A stretch of 6,338 nt of DNA from JBEKIK01 sp049509395 (GCA_049509395.1 JBEKZY010000296.1:1-6338); one strand, 5' to 3'. Counted from the first letter of the stretch, positions 1 to 6,075 are shown. Numbers and translations: made by a program. The notes: generated by a model not told the origin, from the letters alone.

Positions 1-81
1 CCAGGTTGGATTACGATCTGGCGCGGATGGCAGAAACTGTACTTGCTAGTTCGCGGTGCAGAACTCGCAAAGGATGTTATA

Positions 82-114
82 AAATGTGGGTAAGGACAAG
101 ACGTTTACGTCGGG
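82..114 (+). repeat. 33-nt interspersed repeat, left copy
   Basis: This segment contains the core GGGTAAGGACAAGACG followed by a small hairpin GACG-TTTA-CGTC and then GGG. Its reverse complement is found at 6207-6239 with 30 of 33 positions identical. Two of the three differences fall in the hairpin loop (TTTA here, TTCA as read on the plus strand in the other copy). Conservation of the flanks as well as the stem argues for a genuine repeat family rather than chance. I do not recognise the family by name. Confidence 0.7.
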
Positions 115-165
115 ATGGGAGGACAGTTAACTTGCTATAACTTTTTCGTGTGCAGCATTGTCAGC

Positions 166-177
166 CGCGTTTACGCG
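166..177. repeat. Small palindrome with TTTA loop
   Basis: A perfect CGCG stem closes a TTTA loop. It has the same architecture as the palindromes at 100-111, 6169-6186 and 6210-6221 (stem ending in CG, loop TTTA or TTCA, stem beginning with CG). On its own a 4-bp stem is weak evidence. The value is in the repeated pattern across both flanks of the window. Confidence 0.4.
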
Positions 178-279
178 ACTCCTGGTTGGCTAGGCGTTTA
201 CAGTTTAAGTTATCAGTATAGCGCGTTCCGGCAACCGTGGAATGGGGGGAGGCCCCATCAAGAAATCGTATCATAAAGC

Positions 280-296
280 CGCTACCGCTGGTAGCG
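280..296 (-). terminator. Possible terminator of the transporter operon
   Basis: A perfect 7-bp stem (CGCTACC / GGTAGCG) with a 3-nt loop lies about 35 nt beyond the permease stop codon. On the minus strand it is followed by GGCTTTATG, so the U-tract is poor. Position and stem favour a transcription end or an mRNA 3' stabiliser, but the weak U-run makes intrinsic termination uncertain. Confidence 0.3.
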
Positions 297-330
297 TTCC
301 TAGATTATCCCCCGGCAAATCTAAAAAACG

Positions 331-1809
331 TCAATCCAAATCAATTTCACACCACCGCCGAAACGCCAGCCGATAGAATCCCACAATGCCTGCCGCCGTC
401 GCGACGATTGAAACTGAAGATAATAACCAATTACCGAAAATGAAAGAAAAAATTAATACCAACGATAAAATTGCTATTCCCAAACATCCAAAAATATAAT
501 CAACAATACTACGGTAGGAAACTAGACAAAGCGTTGCAGAACCAACCATAAAAATCTGGGAAATTATCGTAGCAATATAGAGCGGGGTGGATCCGCTCAG
601 TAGCCTTTCAGGCTGGGACGCGGCAAGTCCCACAATCGTGCCCGACAAAAATCCCACGGCAATGGCCGCTGCGTCAAACATGCCGTTGCGAACCAGTTCG
701 CGTGCGAAATCCGTTCGGCTAATTGGAAAGAGCGATTCGCGGATCAGATACTGCCAACGGCGCAACCAAGACCCGCTATTATTGCTAAACAATAGTGTAA
801 TACCCACGTACCATAACATCATCATGAAGAATGACGTAACGGGAGCTTCTTTTGTACTCATCGAAAGCAAATATGTAAACCGAAGGAAAACAGGAATAGA
901 TATAAATAGAATAATCCCAACAAAGACGCCGGGAAATCCGGTGGAAAGTTGACGAAGTAAAAAACGCCGCGGAGGATTCAAAGCAGTTTTATTTCGGAAA
1001 ACCAGCAGGAACATAAAATCTTGCAGCCAAGCCTTGACCCTGGAACGCGCGATCATCTGTGCCTCAATTTTCCCCCAGTCACTCCTGGCGCCTCGAGACA
1101 TGATATCCCACTTCGATCCCGGCACGACTTTGGTATATTCCGGCATCTCTTCACAAAGCATAACGACACGTAGGCCAAGCGCCGCCAAAGCAAACAATCC
1201 TATGCAAAATACCGACACGGAAACGAGAATGCCGCCGGTCAAAATTGGCACTACAAAATACTTTGGCATGAATATCGAGGCAAATAAGAATCCTACAAAT
1301 AAAAAGTTGTAACCTCCCCGTATATTGTATGCATTCCACGAGGCAGCGGCGATTAAAAATAACGCGTAACCGGCCAAGGTAAAATATGGCACGCCATGCA
1401 CATCGGCTATCCATACATCGAGCAACATTGCCGCCGTAATGATGATCGCGGGAACAATCAGATGCGCCATGTTAAAACCGGGCAGTAGCCTCGCCCGCGG
1501 ATTCGCATATTGAACCTTGATCTGCATCCCCACGATGAATCCAATCATCATATTTATGAAAATGACTGGCATCATGTCATCGAATCTATTCGTGATCTTG
1601 TTGGAATGCCCCATCATGAGGAAAAAAAATGGAATCATAGCGCATGTGTATATCCAATAGATCCGCCGCGTGTAATAAGTGCGAAAGACCTGCCACAGTT
1701 GATTAGCAATAGTACAATACCATAAAAAATTTACCTTGTGGACACACTTGCCCTCACCCTGCCCCTCTCCCAAAGGGAGAGGGGAGTTTTGGTATGATTG
1801 ATTAGCCAT
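331..1809 (-). CDS. Polytopic membrane protein, probable ABC transporter permease (about 12 TM)
   Basis: The product is 492 residues, a probable inner-membrane permease partner of the adjacent ATPase. Hydrophobic segments lie near residues 51-67, 79-97, 115-134, 142-160, 167-182, 186-216, 290-312, 324-343, 378-397, 408-430, 437-458 and 461-479. A hydrophilic, charged loop at about 217-289 splits them into two sets of six. In each half the loop after the second helix carries a related motif (RARLLPGF at 105-112, ESLFPISR at 358-365), suggesting an internal duplication of an ABC-2-like unit. The start is fixed by GGAG 7 nt upstream and by an 8-nt overlap with the ATPase stop; the next in-frame ATG is codon 58, inside the first helix. 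Residues 9-20 are translated from a dispersed palindromic repeat. The gene looks clearly more AT-rich than der. I do not recognise the exact family, and the substrate is unknown. Confidence 0.75.
   Translation of the reverse strand: MANQSYQNSPLPLGEGQGEGKCVHKVNFLWYCTIANQLWQVFRTYYTRRIYWIYTCAMIPFFFLMMGHSNKITNRFDDMMPVIFINMMIGFIVGMQIKVQYANPRARLLPGFNMAHLIVPAIIITAAMLLDVWIADVHGVPYFTLAGYALFLIAAASWNAYNIRGGYNFLFVGFLFASIFMPKYFVVPILTGGILVSVSVFCIGLFALAALGLRVVMLCEEMPEYTKVVPGSKWDIMSRGARSDWGKIEAQMIARSRVKAWLQDFMFLLVFRNKTALNPPRRFLLRQLSTGFPGVFVGIILFISIPVFLRFTYLLSMSTKEAPVTSFFMMMLWYVGITLLFSNNSGSWLRRWQYLIRESLFPISRTDFARELVRNGMFDAAAIAVGFLSGTIVGLAASQPERLLSGSTPLYIATIISQIFMVGSATLCLVSYRSIVDYIFGCLGIAILSLVLIFSFIFGNWLLSSVSIVATAAGIVGFYRLAFRRWCEIDLD
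1750..1787 (-). repeat. Dispersed GC palindrome translated inside the permease N-terminus
   Basis: CCCCTCTCCC (1762-1771) and GGGAGAGGGG (1775-1784) form a perfect 10-bp stem with a 3-nt loop, followed on the minus strand by CAGGGTGAGGG. Read in the permease frame it encodes residues 9-20, SPLPLGEGQGEG. That string is familiar from over-called proteins in many bacterial genomes, because this palindrome is a common intergenic repeat. Here it lies in frame, 24 nt after a start codon that has its own Shine-Dalgarno sequence, so it appears to be truly translated. The minus strand also has four G-runs separated by 2-3 nt (1751-1771), a G-quadruplex pattern on the mRNA-like strand. Confidence 0.8.
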
Positions 1810-2686
1810 GATGCATCTCCAGGAATATTTCTTCCAGGTTGAGATTTTCGATCTCTACCGTGGCGTTCCAGGTGGCCCGTAATTCGTCGATCAGGCCATT
1901 TCCCACGCCTGAAACGGCTACCAGAGCATTGCGACCGGAGATTTCCATGCGCAATGCACCGGGAACGCTAAAGTTCTCGGGCAAATCTCGCTCGGCCGTG
2001 ATCCTCAGCCGCTTTACGCTGTCTTTCAGCACGTCCAGCTCGTCGTGAAACACGATTCGGCCGTCGCGCAGTATGGCCACGCGGTCGGCCACTCGTTCCA
2101 GGTCAGTCGTGATGTGCGTGGAAAATAAAACCGTGCGATTTTCACTTTGGGCAATGTCTAAAAGCGTGCGCAGAAAGTCGCGCCGTGCAACCGGATCGAG
2201 CGATGCAACCGGCTCGTCGAGCACAAGCAAATCGGGTTCATGCCCCAACGCCAAAACGAGCGCAAGTTTTTGAATCTGTCCGGCCGACAGCGGCCCCACG
2301 CGATCTTTCGGCGGCAGTTCCCATTGGCGGACAAGATGGTTGGCCAAATCCCAGTTCCATCGCGGATAAAATGCGGCCGTGTACTGGATGATCTGGCTCA
2401 CCCGCATCCACGAGTACAGGCTGATTTCCTGTGGCACGTATCCAAGCCGGGCCTTGCTCTCCGCTGTGAGGCTCCAGGAATCATCGTTGAAAACCCGCAA
2501 GCTTCCGGCGTCAATCCGCAACAGGCCCAAAAGGCACTTGATAAGCGTCGTTTTTCCCGCCGCATTTTTGCCTAAAAGTCCCACCACTGAACCGCGCGGA
2601 ATCGTCAGATCAACGCCGCGGAGCACCTCCTTGTCTCCAAATCGTCTATACACTTGTTTGGCCCAAATCACCGATTCGTCTGTCAT
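1802..2686 (-). CDS. ABC transporter ATP-binding protein, YtrB-like
   Basis: This 294-residue cytoplasmic ATPase should power the membrane protein encoded just downstream. Visible motifs are Walker A at 39-47 (GKNAAGKTT), Q-loop around Q86 (YVPQE), the stretch AAFYPRWNW at 104-112 typical of YtrB/BcrA-type ATPases, signature LSAGQ at 133-137, Walker B LLVLDEP at 153-159, D-loop SLD, and H-loop H191 (FSTHI). Residues 225-294 form a C-terminal extension of the kind seen in ABC-2 exporters. Walker A has Ala where the family nearly always has Gly (NAAGK rather than NGAGK). The start at 2686 overlaps the regulator stop by 4 nt (ATGA), with AGGA 9 nt upstream. A longer in-frame reading to 3001 only adds residues with no ABC similarity, antiparallel in sense to nothing and overlapping the regulator. 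ATPase function is secure; the transported substrate is not known. Confidence 0.9.
   Translation of the reverse strand: MTDESVIWAKQVYRRFGDKEVLRGVDLTIPRGSVVGLLGKNAAGKTTLIKCLLGLLRIDAGSLRVFNDDSWSLTAESKARLGYVPQEISLYSWMRVSQIIQYTAAFYPRWNWDLANHLVRQWELPPKDRVGPLSAGQIQKLALVLALGHEPDLLVLDEPVASLDPVARRDFLRTLLDIAQSENRTVLFSTHITTDLERVADRVAILRDGRIVFHDELDVLKDSVKRLRITAERDLPENFSVPGALRMEISGRNALVAVSGVGNGLIDELRATWNATVEIENLNLEEIFLEMHHG
1817..1820 (-). promoter_or_regulatory. Shine-Dalgarno site for the permease gene
   Basis: GGAG sits 7 nt before the permease ATG, inside the last codons of the ATPase gene. It is the best Shine-Dalgarno sequence in the window. It decides the permease start at 1809 even though the first 20 codons look like repeat-derived sequence. 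The close overlap also suggests translational coupling with the ATPase. Confidence 0.65.
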
Positions 2687-3078
2687 GGCGAATGTTCCTG
2701 TAAAACAGATTGAATGACGTGCATGATCTGCTCGTCGTTTAGTTGTAGTTGTCTTGCACGAATCACAGCCTGTTCGATGAGGGGACGGAGTTCTTGCCGG
2801 CGATCGGCAATGCTGCCGCGTGCGGATATTGGCCGGACCCGCATTCCAGTGCCCCGCACCCGCTCGATCACCCCGTCGGCTTCCAAGCGTGCGTAGGCCT
2901 TCGAAATTGTCATCATGTTCACTTCCAACTCGGCCGCTAATTGCCGCACGCTGGGCAAAAGTTCGCCAGGGCTTAGGCGGCCGCCGGCAATCAATGCGCA
3001 AACCTGCTCCATAATCTGCCGGTAAATCGGCAGGCCCGAGGATGTCTGAACCGTAAATCGAAGGGTAATATCGTGCAT
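2683..3078 (-). CDS. GntR-family transcriptional regulator, YtrA subfamily
   Basis: This 131-residue protein has an N-terminal winged helix-turn-helix and a short helical tail, the YtrA layout without a large ligand domain. After PIYRQIMEQV (17-26), the DNA-binding core runs LPSVRQLAAELEVN (41-54), then MMTISKAYARLEADG (55-69) as recognition helix, and the wing VIERVRGTGMRV (70-81). Residues about 95-131 are helical and likely dimerise. I chose ATG at 3078, not the upstream in-frame GTG at 3102, because the GTG lies upstream of the -10 box and inside the operator. No Shine-Dalgarno precedes the ATG, consistent with a leaderless message. The gene leads the operon and overlaps the ATPase gene by 4 nt. 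It probably represses its own operon; relatives in Bacillus respond to cell-wall-active antibiotics, but the inducer here is unknown. Confidence 0.9.
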   Translation of the reverse strand: MHDITLRFTVQTSSGLPIYRQIMEQVCALIAGGRLSPGELLPSVRQLAAELEVNMMTISKAYARLEADGVIERVRGTGMRVRPISARGSIADRRQELRPLIEQAVIRARQLQLNDEQIMHVIQSVLQEHSP

Positions 3079-3079
3079 A

Positions 3080-3103
3080 AGTGTATTATTATAGCAATGC
3101 ACT
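3080..3103. promoter_or_regulatory. Probable GntR (YtrA-type) operator
   Basis: A 24-bp dyad with half-sites 3080-3091 and 3092-3103 matches at 9 of 12 positions. Its outer arms are AGTGTA and TGCACT. It is centred on the -10 box and covers part of the spacer and the start point, so a bound dimer would block RNA polymerase. From memory, the Bacillus YtrA box also begins AGTGTA and ends with its near complement. Binding by this regulator is an inference. Confidence 0.65.
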
Positions 3104-3115
3104 CGGATATGTCAA
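3088..3115 (-). promoter_or_regulatory. Consensus sigma-70 promoter of the regulator-transporter operon
   Basis: On the minus strand, TTGACA (3110-3115) and TATAAT (3088-3093) are both perfect consensus hexamers, separated by 16 nt. The A of the regulator ATG is the tenth base after the -10 box. The expected transcription start (about 3081-3082) therefore gives a 5' leader of only about 3-4 nt, leaderless or nearly so. A promoter this strong would normally need repression, which fits the overlapping dyad. Confidence 0.8.
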
Positions 3116-3178
3116 GTCGTTTTGTGCACCATTATTTCCCGCTCTTTTCAAATAAAGCAAAAAAGGGACAGTTCGGAT

Positions 3179-3262
3179 TTTTGTGTCAGTGCCCAAGTGG
3201 CACGCTCATCTTGGCCGTGTTGCTTCACGGGCTGGAAGCCCGTGCCACCCTTTGACACAAAA
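3179..3262. repeat. 84-bp nested palindromic intergenic element
   Basis: Three inverted-repeat pairs are arranged around the element. The outer pair is TTTTGTGTCA (3179-3188) / TGACACAAAA (3253-3262), the middle pair GTGGCACG (3197-3204) / CGTGCCAC (3241-3248), and an inner hairpin CACGGGCT-GGA-AGCCCGTG lies at 3226-3244. On the minus strand it would translate as GTGFQPV...HGQDERAT, a string I know as an artefact in planctomycete hypothetical proteins, which marks this as a genome-wide repeat. The outer pair may be element ends or a local addition. There is no transposase here, so mobility, if any, would have to be supplied in trans. Confidence 0.75.
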
Positions 3263-3291
3263 CTTCTCTCAAACCCCATTTTTTGGCTATG

Positions 3292-3306
3292 ATACTCAGC
3301 GAGTAT
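3292..3306. repeat. Short perfect hairpin upstream of der
   Basis: ATACTC and GAGTAT form a perfect 6-bp stem with a 3-nt AGC loop. It could be a protein-binding dyad or a small RNA stem. Nothing else in the sequence distinguishes these possibilities. Confidence 0.35.
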
Positions 3307-3319
3307 TTGAAGTTCCGCG

Positions 3320-3341
3320 CCCTGAATCCTGAACCCCGAAC
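3320..3341. repeat. Short heptamer tandem repeat
   Basis: Three consecutive 7-mers, CCTGAAT, CCTGAAC and CCCGAAC, differ by one or two bases each. The tract resembles in style the CCCCAATCCC spacer before ald and is probably the same kind of low-complexity intergenic filler. No function can be read from it. Confidence 0.5.
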
Positions 3342-3538
3342 CCTTAAAAATATCCCCCAAAAGGGCTGGATTATTTAAGCTGGGATGATTATTATAGAAC
3401 AGACCTTAATGTGATGCTTTATCGTATACTTTATAACCAACTTAGTCATACCAGCAGCCTTTTATGAACGAGGCTTGCCTGGGATCAGATCAGCACCCCC
3501 ACTATTGTGGTAGGGGAAAAACTCGGGCGAATAGGTCG

Positions 3539-4894
3539 ATGGGTGTTCCGCAGGTTGTTATTGTAGGCAGGCCAAACGTCGGCAAGTCCAGCATTTTCAA
3601 TTGGCTGGCTGGGCGGCGTCTTGCCATTGTCGATCCGACCGCCGGAGTCACCCGCGATCGCGTCACTCATCTTATCGAAATCCGCGACCGCTTCGCCGAA
3701 CTGGTCGACACCGGGGGCATGGGCCTCGAAGACGTCGATAATTTGACCGATCTGGTCGAAGAGCAAATCCAAACTGCCGTCGAGTCCGCCAGCATAATTC
3801 TTTTCGTGGTCGATACCCGCGAAGGGCTTGTTCCCTTGGATCATGATGTGGCCAAGCGCCTGCGTTACGTTACCCCGCCGGTGATATTGGTGGCCAACAA
3901 AACCGATCACGAGGGGATCGAGACCCAGGCCGACGAGTTCTACCGTTTTGGCCGGAAGATGATCCGCGTCAGCGCAAGGGAGAATCGCGGCAAGGACGAA
4001 TTGCTGGATGAAATTTATAAGCATCTGCCCGAACCTTCCCCCGACCAGGCCCCGCCCCACGAAGCGGTCATGAAAGTGGCCATCGTCGGCCGGCGCAATA
4101 CCGGCAAAAGCACGCTTGTAAATACCTTGGCCCAGGCCGAGCGGATGATCGTAAGTCGCGTCCCCGGCACCACGCGCGACAGCGTCGACGTTCACTTCGA
4201 ACTCGATGGAAAGGCCTTCACGGCCATCGATACGCCCGGCTTCCGCCGCGGAAAAAGCATCGGCACCGACGTGGATTTTTACAGCACCCACCGCGCCCAG
4301 CGCAGCATCCGCCGCGCCGACGTGTCGCTCTTGTTTTTCGACGCCTCGCAGCGCATCAGCAAGGTCGATAAGCAGCTTTGCGACTACATCGCCCAGCAGT
4401 ACAAGCCCTGCATGTTCGTGGTCAACAAGTGGGACCTCATGGCCGGCAGCATGCCCACCGAAAAATGGGTCTCCTACCTCCGCGACACCTTCCGCTCGAT
4501 GTGGTACGTGCCCATCGCGTTTATCACCGGCCAGACCGGCAAAAACGTCAAGGCCTTGCTCAATCACGCCCAGATGCTGTTCAAACAGTCTTTAAGCCGG
4601 GTGGGCACCTCGCAATTGAACAAACTCCTCCGCGCGGCATTGGAGCAGAATCCCCCGCCCGATCATCAAGGCCGCCGGGCCAAAATTTACTATGCCACGC
4701 AGGTGGCCGTGCAGCCGCCCACCATCGTGCTTTTTTGCAGCGCACCCCGCGCACTCACCGCCCAATATCAGCGATATTTATTGGGCGCATTCCGGGAAAA
4801 ACTGGAATTCGGCGAGGTCCCCATCAAGCTCTACCTCCGCAAACGCGAGCACTCCGATCAGCGCGATGAAATCGACTCCAAACTAAAATCATAA
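3539..4894 (+). CDS. der: Ribosome-assembly GTPase Der (EngA)
   Basis: Der is an essential GTPase that acts in 50S ribosomal subunit maturation. The 451-residue product has two tandem G domains and a C-terminal KH-like domain. First domain: P-loop GRPNVGKS (10-17), DTGG (57-60), NKTD (120-123), SAR (145-147). Second domain: P-loop GRRNTGKS (184-191), TTRD (211-214), DTPG (231-234), NKWD (296-299). The KH-like part is roughly 355-440. Length and order are normal for the family. An in-frame ATG at 3464 would add 25 residues (MNEACLGSDQ...) with no Der character, whereas MGVPQVVIVGRPNVGKSS at 3539 is a typical beginning, so I chose 3539. The Shine-Dalgarno sequence is weak (AGG close to the ATG). 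The gene is transcribed divergently from the transporter operon and is followed after 41 nt by ald. Confidence 0.96.
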   Translation: MGVPQVVIVGRPNVGKSSIFNWLAGRRLAIVDPTAGVTRDRVTHLIEIRDRFAELVDTGGMGLEDVDNLTDLVEEQIQTAVESASIILFVVDTREGLVPLDHDVAKRLRYVTPPVILVANKTDHEGIETQADEFYRFGRKMIRVSARENRGKDELLDEIYKHLPEPSPDQAPPHEAVMKVAIVGRRNTGKSTLVNTLAQAERMIVSRVPGTTRDSVDVHFELDGKAFTAIDTPGFRRGKSIGTDVDFYSTHRAQRSIRRADVSLLFFDASQRISKVDKQLCDYIAQQYKPCMFVVNKWDLMAGSMPTEKWVSYLRDTFRSMWYVPIAFITGQTGKNVKALLNHAQMLFKQSLSRVGTSQLNKLLRAALEQNPPPDHQGRRAKIYYATQVAVQPPTIVLFCSAPRALTAQYQRYLLGAFREKLEFGEVPIKLYLRKREHSDQRDEIDSKLKS

Positions 4895-4933
4895 CCCCCA
4901 ATCCCCAATCCCTACACCCCAATCCCTAGCCCC
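4895..4933. repeat. C-rich direct-repeat spacer between der and ald
   Basis: The 41-nt spacer is almost entirely C-runs separated by AAT or TA. CCCCAATCCCTA occurs twice exactly (4903-4914 and 4917-4928, period 14), with a related CCCCCAATCCCC just before. The minus strand therefore has six runs of three to five G with short loops, a canonical G-quadruplex pattern on the template strand. It leaves no room for a Shine-Dalgarno sequence for ald. Confidence 0.7.
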
Positions 4934-4935
4934 TT

Positions 4936-6045
4936 ATGATCATCGGCGTACCAAAAGAAATCAAGCAGGATGAATATCGGGTTGGCATGCTGCCTGTCGG
5001 GGTTGATGAATTATCCCGCTGCGGACATAAAGTGCTGATCGAAGCCGGCGCCGGCCTGGGCTCCGGTCTGCCCGACCACGATTATCTCCGCCACGGCGCC
5101 GAAATTGTTCCCGGACCCCAGGAAATTTACGCCCGCTCCGAAATGATCATCAAGGTCAAAGAACCCCAGCCCGGCGAATTGCCGCTCTTGCGCCGCGGGC
5201 AAATCGTCTTCACTTATTTCCATCTTGCCGCCAATCGGAAATTAACCGAAAATTTGCTCGACACCGGGTGCATTGCCGTGGCTTACGAAACCCTCCGCGA
5301 CCAAAACGGCCGACTGCCGCTGTTGATCCCCATGAGCGAAGTCGCCGGCCGGATGAGCATCCAGGAAGGGGCCAAATACCTGGAGCGCCCGCAAATGGGC
5401 CGGGGTATTCTTTTGGCGGGCGTGCCCGGAGTGCAGCCGGCTCACATTACCATCCTCGGCGGCGGCGTGGTCGGGGCAAATGCCGCTCGCGTGGCCGCCG
5501 GTTTCCGCGCCAGCATCGGGCTGTTGGACATCAACATGGACCGCCTGCGATACCTCGACGACATCATGCCTCCCAACGTCACCGTAATCTACAGCGACCG
5601 ACATACCATCCGCGATCAACTCAAATTGGCCGACCTGGTCATAGGCGCGGTCCTGGTCCCCGGCGCAAAAGCCCCCCGCCTGATCGAGGAGGAAGACCTC
5701 CGCCTGATGAAGCCCGGCAGCGTGATTATTGACGTGGCCATCGATCAAGGTGGCTGCGCGGCCACCAGCCGGCCAACCACGCACAGCAATCCCACTTTTT
5801 TAGTCCACGATGTAGTGCATTATTGCGTGACGAACATTCCCGGAGCGGTCGGCCGGACCAGCACCTTCGCACTCTGCAACGTCACGCTTCCCTGGGCCAT
5901 GCAGATTACCAACCGCGGACTGCTTGCCGCAGCCAAATCGCTGCCGCCGGTGGCTCGGGCCATCAATTTGTACGAAGGCGAAATTACCAATCGTGCCGTG
6001 GCGGAAACCTTCGCCATGCCCTATAATCCGCGTTTTGAAGTTTAA
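4936..6045 (+). CDS. ald: Alanine dehydrogenase
   Basis: This enzyme carries out NAD-dependent reversible oxidative deamination of L-alanine to pyruvate and ammonia in the cytoplasm. The product is 369 residues, normal for the family. Expected catalytic and binding residues are in their usual positions: R15 (DEYRVGML), K75 (VKEPQP), H96 (YFHLA), D270 (VAIDQGG) and N300 (VTNIPGAV). The NAD-binding glycine-rich loop is ILGGGVVGANAA at 173-184, and RPTTHS (279-284) and GAVGRTST (303-310) are conserved family blocks. The sequence ends in a C-terminal NPRFEV without truncation. The start is MIIGVPKEIK, the standard N-terminus, but no Shine-Dalgarno precedes it; the upstream 41 nt are C-rich. It may be co-transcribed with der or have its own start. 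The pairing with der suggests no functional link. Confidence 0.97.
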   Translation: MIIGVPKEIKQDEYRVGMLPVGVDELSRCGHKVLIEAGAGLGSGLPDHDYLRHGAEIVPGPQEIYARSEMIIKVKEPQPGELPLLRRGQIVFTYFHLAANRKLTENLLDTGCIAVAYETLRDQNGRLPLLIPMSEVAGRMSIQEGAKYLERPQMGRGILLAGVPGVQPAHITILGGGVVGANAARVAAGFRASIGLLDINMDRLRYLDDIMPPNVTVIYSDRHTIRDQLKLADLVIGAVLVPGAKAPRLIEEEDLRLMKPGSVIIDVAIDQGGCAATSRPTTHSNPTFLVHDVVHYCVTNIPGAVGRTSTFALCNVTLPWAMQITNRGLLAAAKSLPPVARAINLYEGEITNRAVAETFAMPYNPRFEV

Positions 6046-6075
6046 GTTTATTGAATGTCGCGTTGGAAGTTTAGC

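Larger units (their letters stand above)
1..330. other. Non-coding flank downstream of the transporter operon
   Basis: I see no convincing gene here. Open frames are short and do not resemble proteins I know. The stretch holds several short palindromes: GACG-TTTA-CGTC at 100-111, CGCG-TTTA-CGCG at 166-177, ATGGGG/CCCCAT at 242-258, and a 7-bp stem at 280-296. It also holds one copy of a 33-nt repeat (82-114) whose inverted partner lies at 6207-6239. It is the 3' side of the minus-strand operon, so any transcript running out of the permease gene enters it. Confidence 0.6.
3116..3538. other. Divergent intergenic region between the operon and der
   Basis: No protein-coding gene is supported. 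A minus-strand frame at 3148-3360 is made of repeat sequence. The region contains a nested palindromic element (3179-3262), a hairpin ATACTC-AGC-GAGTAT (3292-3306) and three heptamers of CCTGAAT type (3321-3341). The der promoter should lie here. TATACT at 3425-3430 and TATAAC at 3432-3437 are possible -10 boxes, but I find no convincing -35 for either, so I do not call a promoter. Confidence 0.55.

Noticed and set aside
237..443. 68-codon plus-strand open frame at the operon end
   Set aside because: It overlaps the permease C-terminus antisense, and has no motif and no ribosome site I can see.
1802..3001. Longer form of the ABC ATPase with 105 extra N-terminal residues
   Set aside because: The extra part lies over the regulator gene in another frame and shows no ABC similarity. 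ATG at 2686 has an ATGA overlap and an upstream AGGA.
2683..3102. Upstream GTG start for the GntR regulator
   Set aside because: The GTG is upstream of the -10 box and inside the predicted operator, so the main transcript would not contain it. The extra residues do not resemble a YtrA N-terminus.
3148..3360. 70-codon minus-strand open frame
   Set aside because: It is read through the dispersed palindromic element and heptamer repeat; such translated repeats are typical false genes.
3464..3538. 25-residue N-terminal extension of Der from an upstream ATG
   Set aside because: The added residues are unlike Der, and the family typically begins just before the first P-loop, as at 3539.
3485..4567. 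360-codon open frame on the minus strand antisense to der
   Set aside because: It is a GC-driven shadow of der; the translation has no recognisable domain, while the plus strand encodes every Der motif.
4895..4933. CRISPR-like or satellite array
   Set aside because: The repeat has only two exact 12-nt copies and low complexity, with no spacers of uniform length and no cas genes.
5242..5784. 180-codon minus-strand open frame inside ald
   Set aside because: It is a shadow of ald, whose plus-strand frame carries all catalytic residues.
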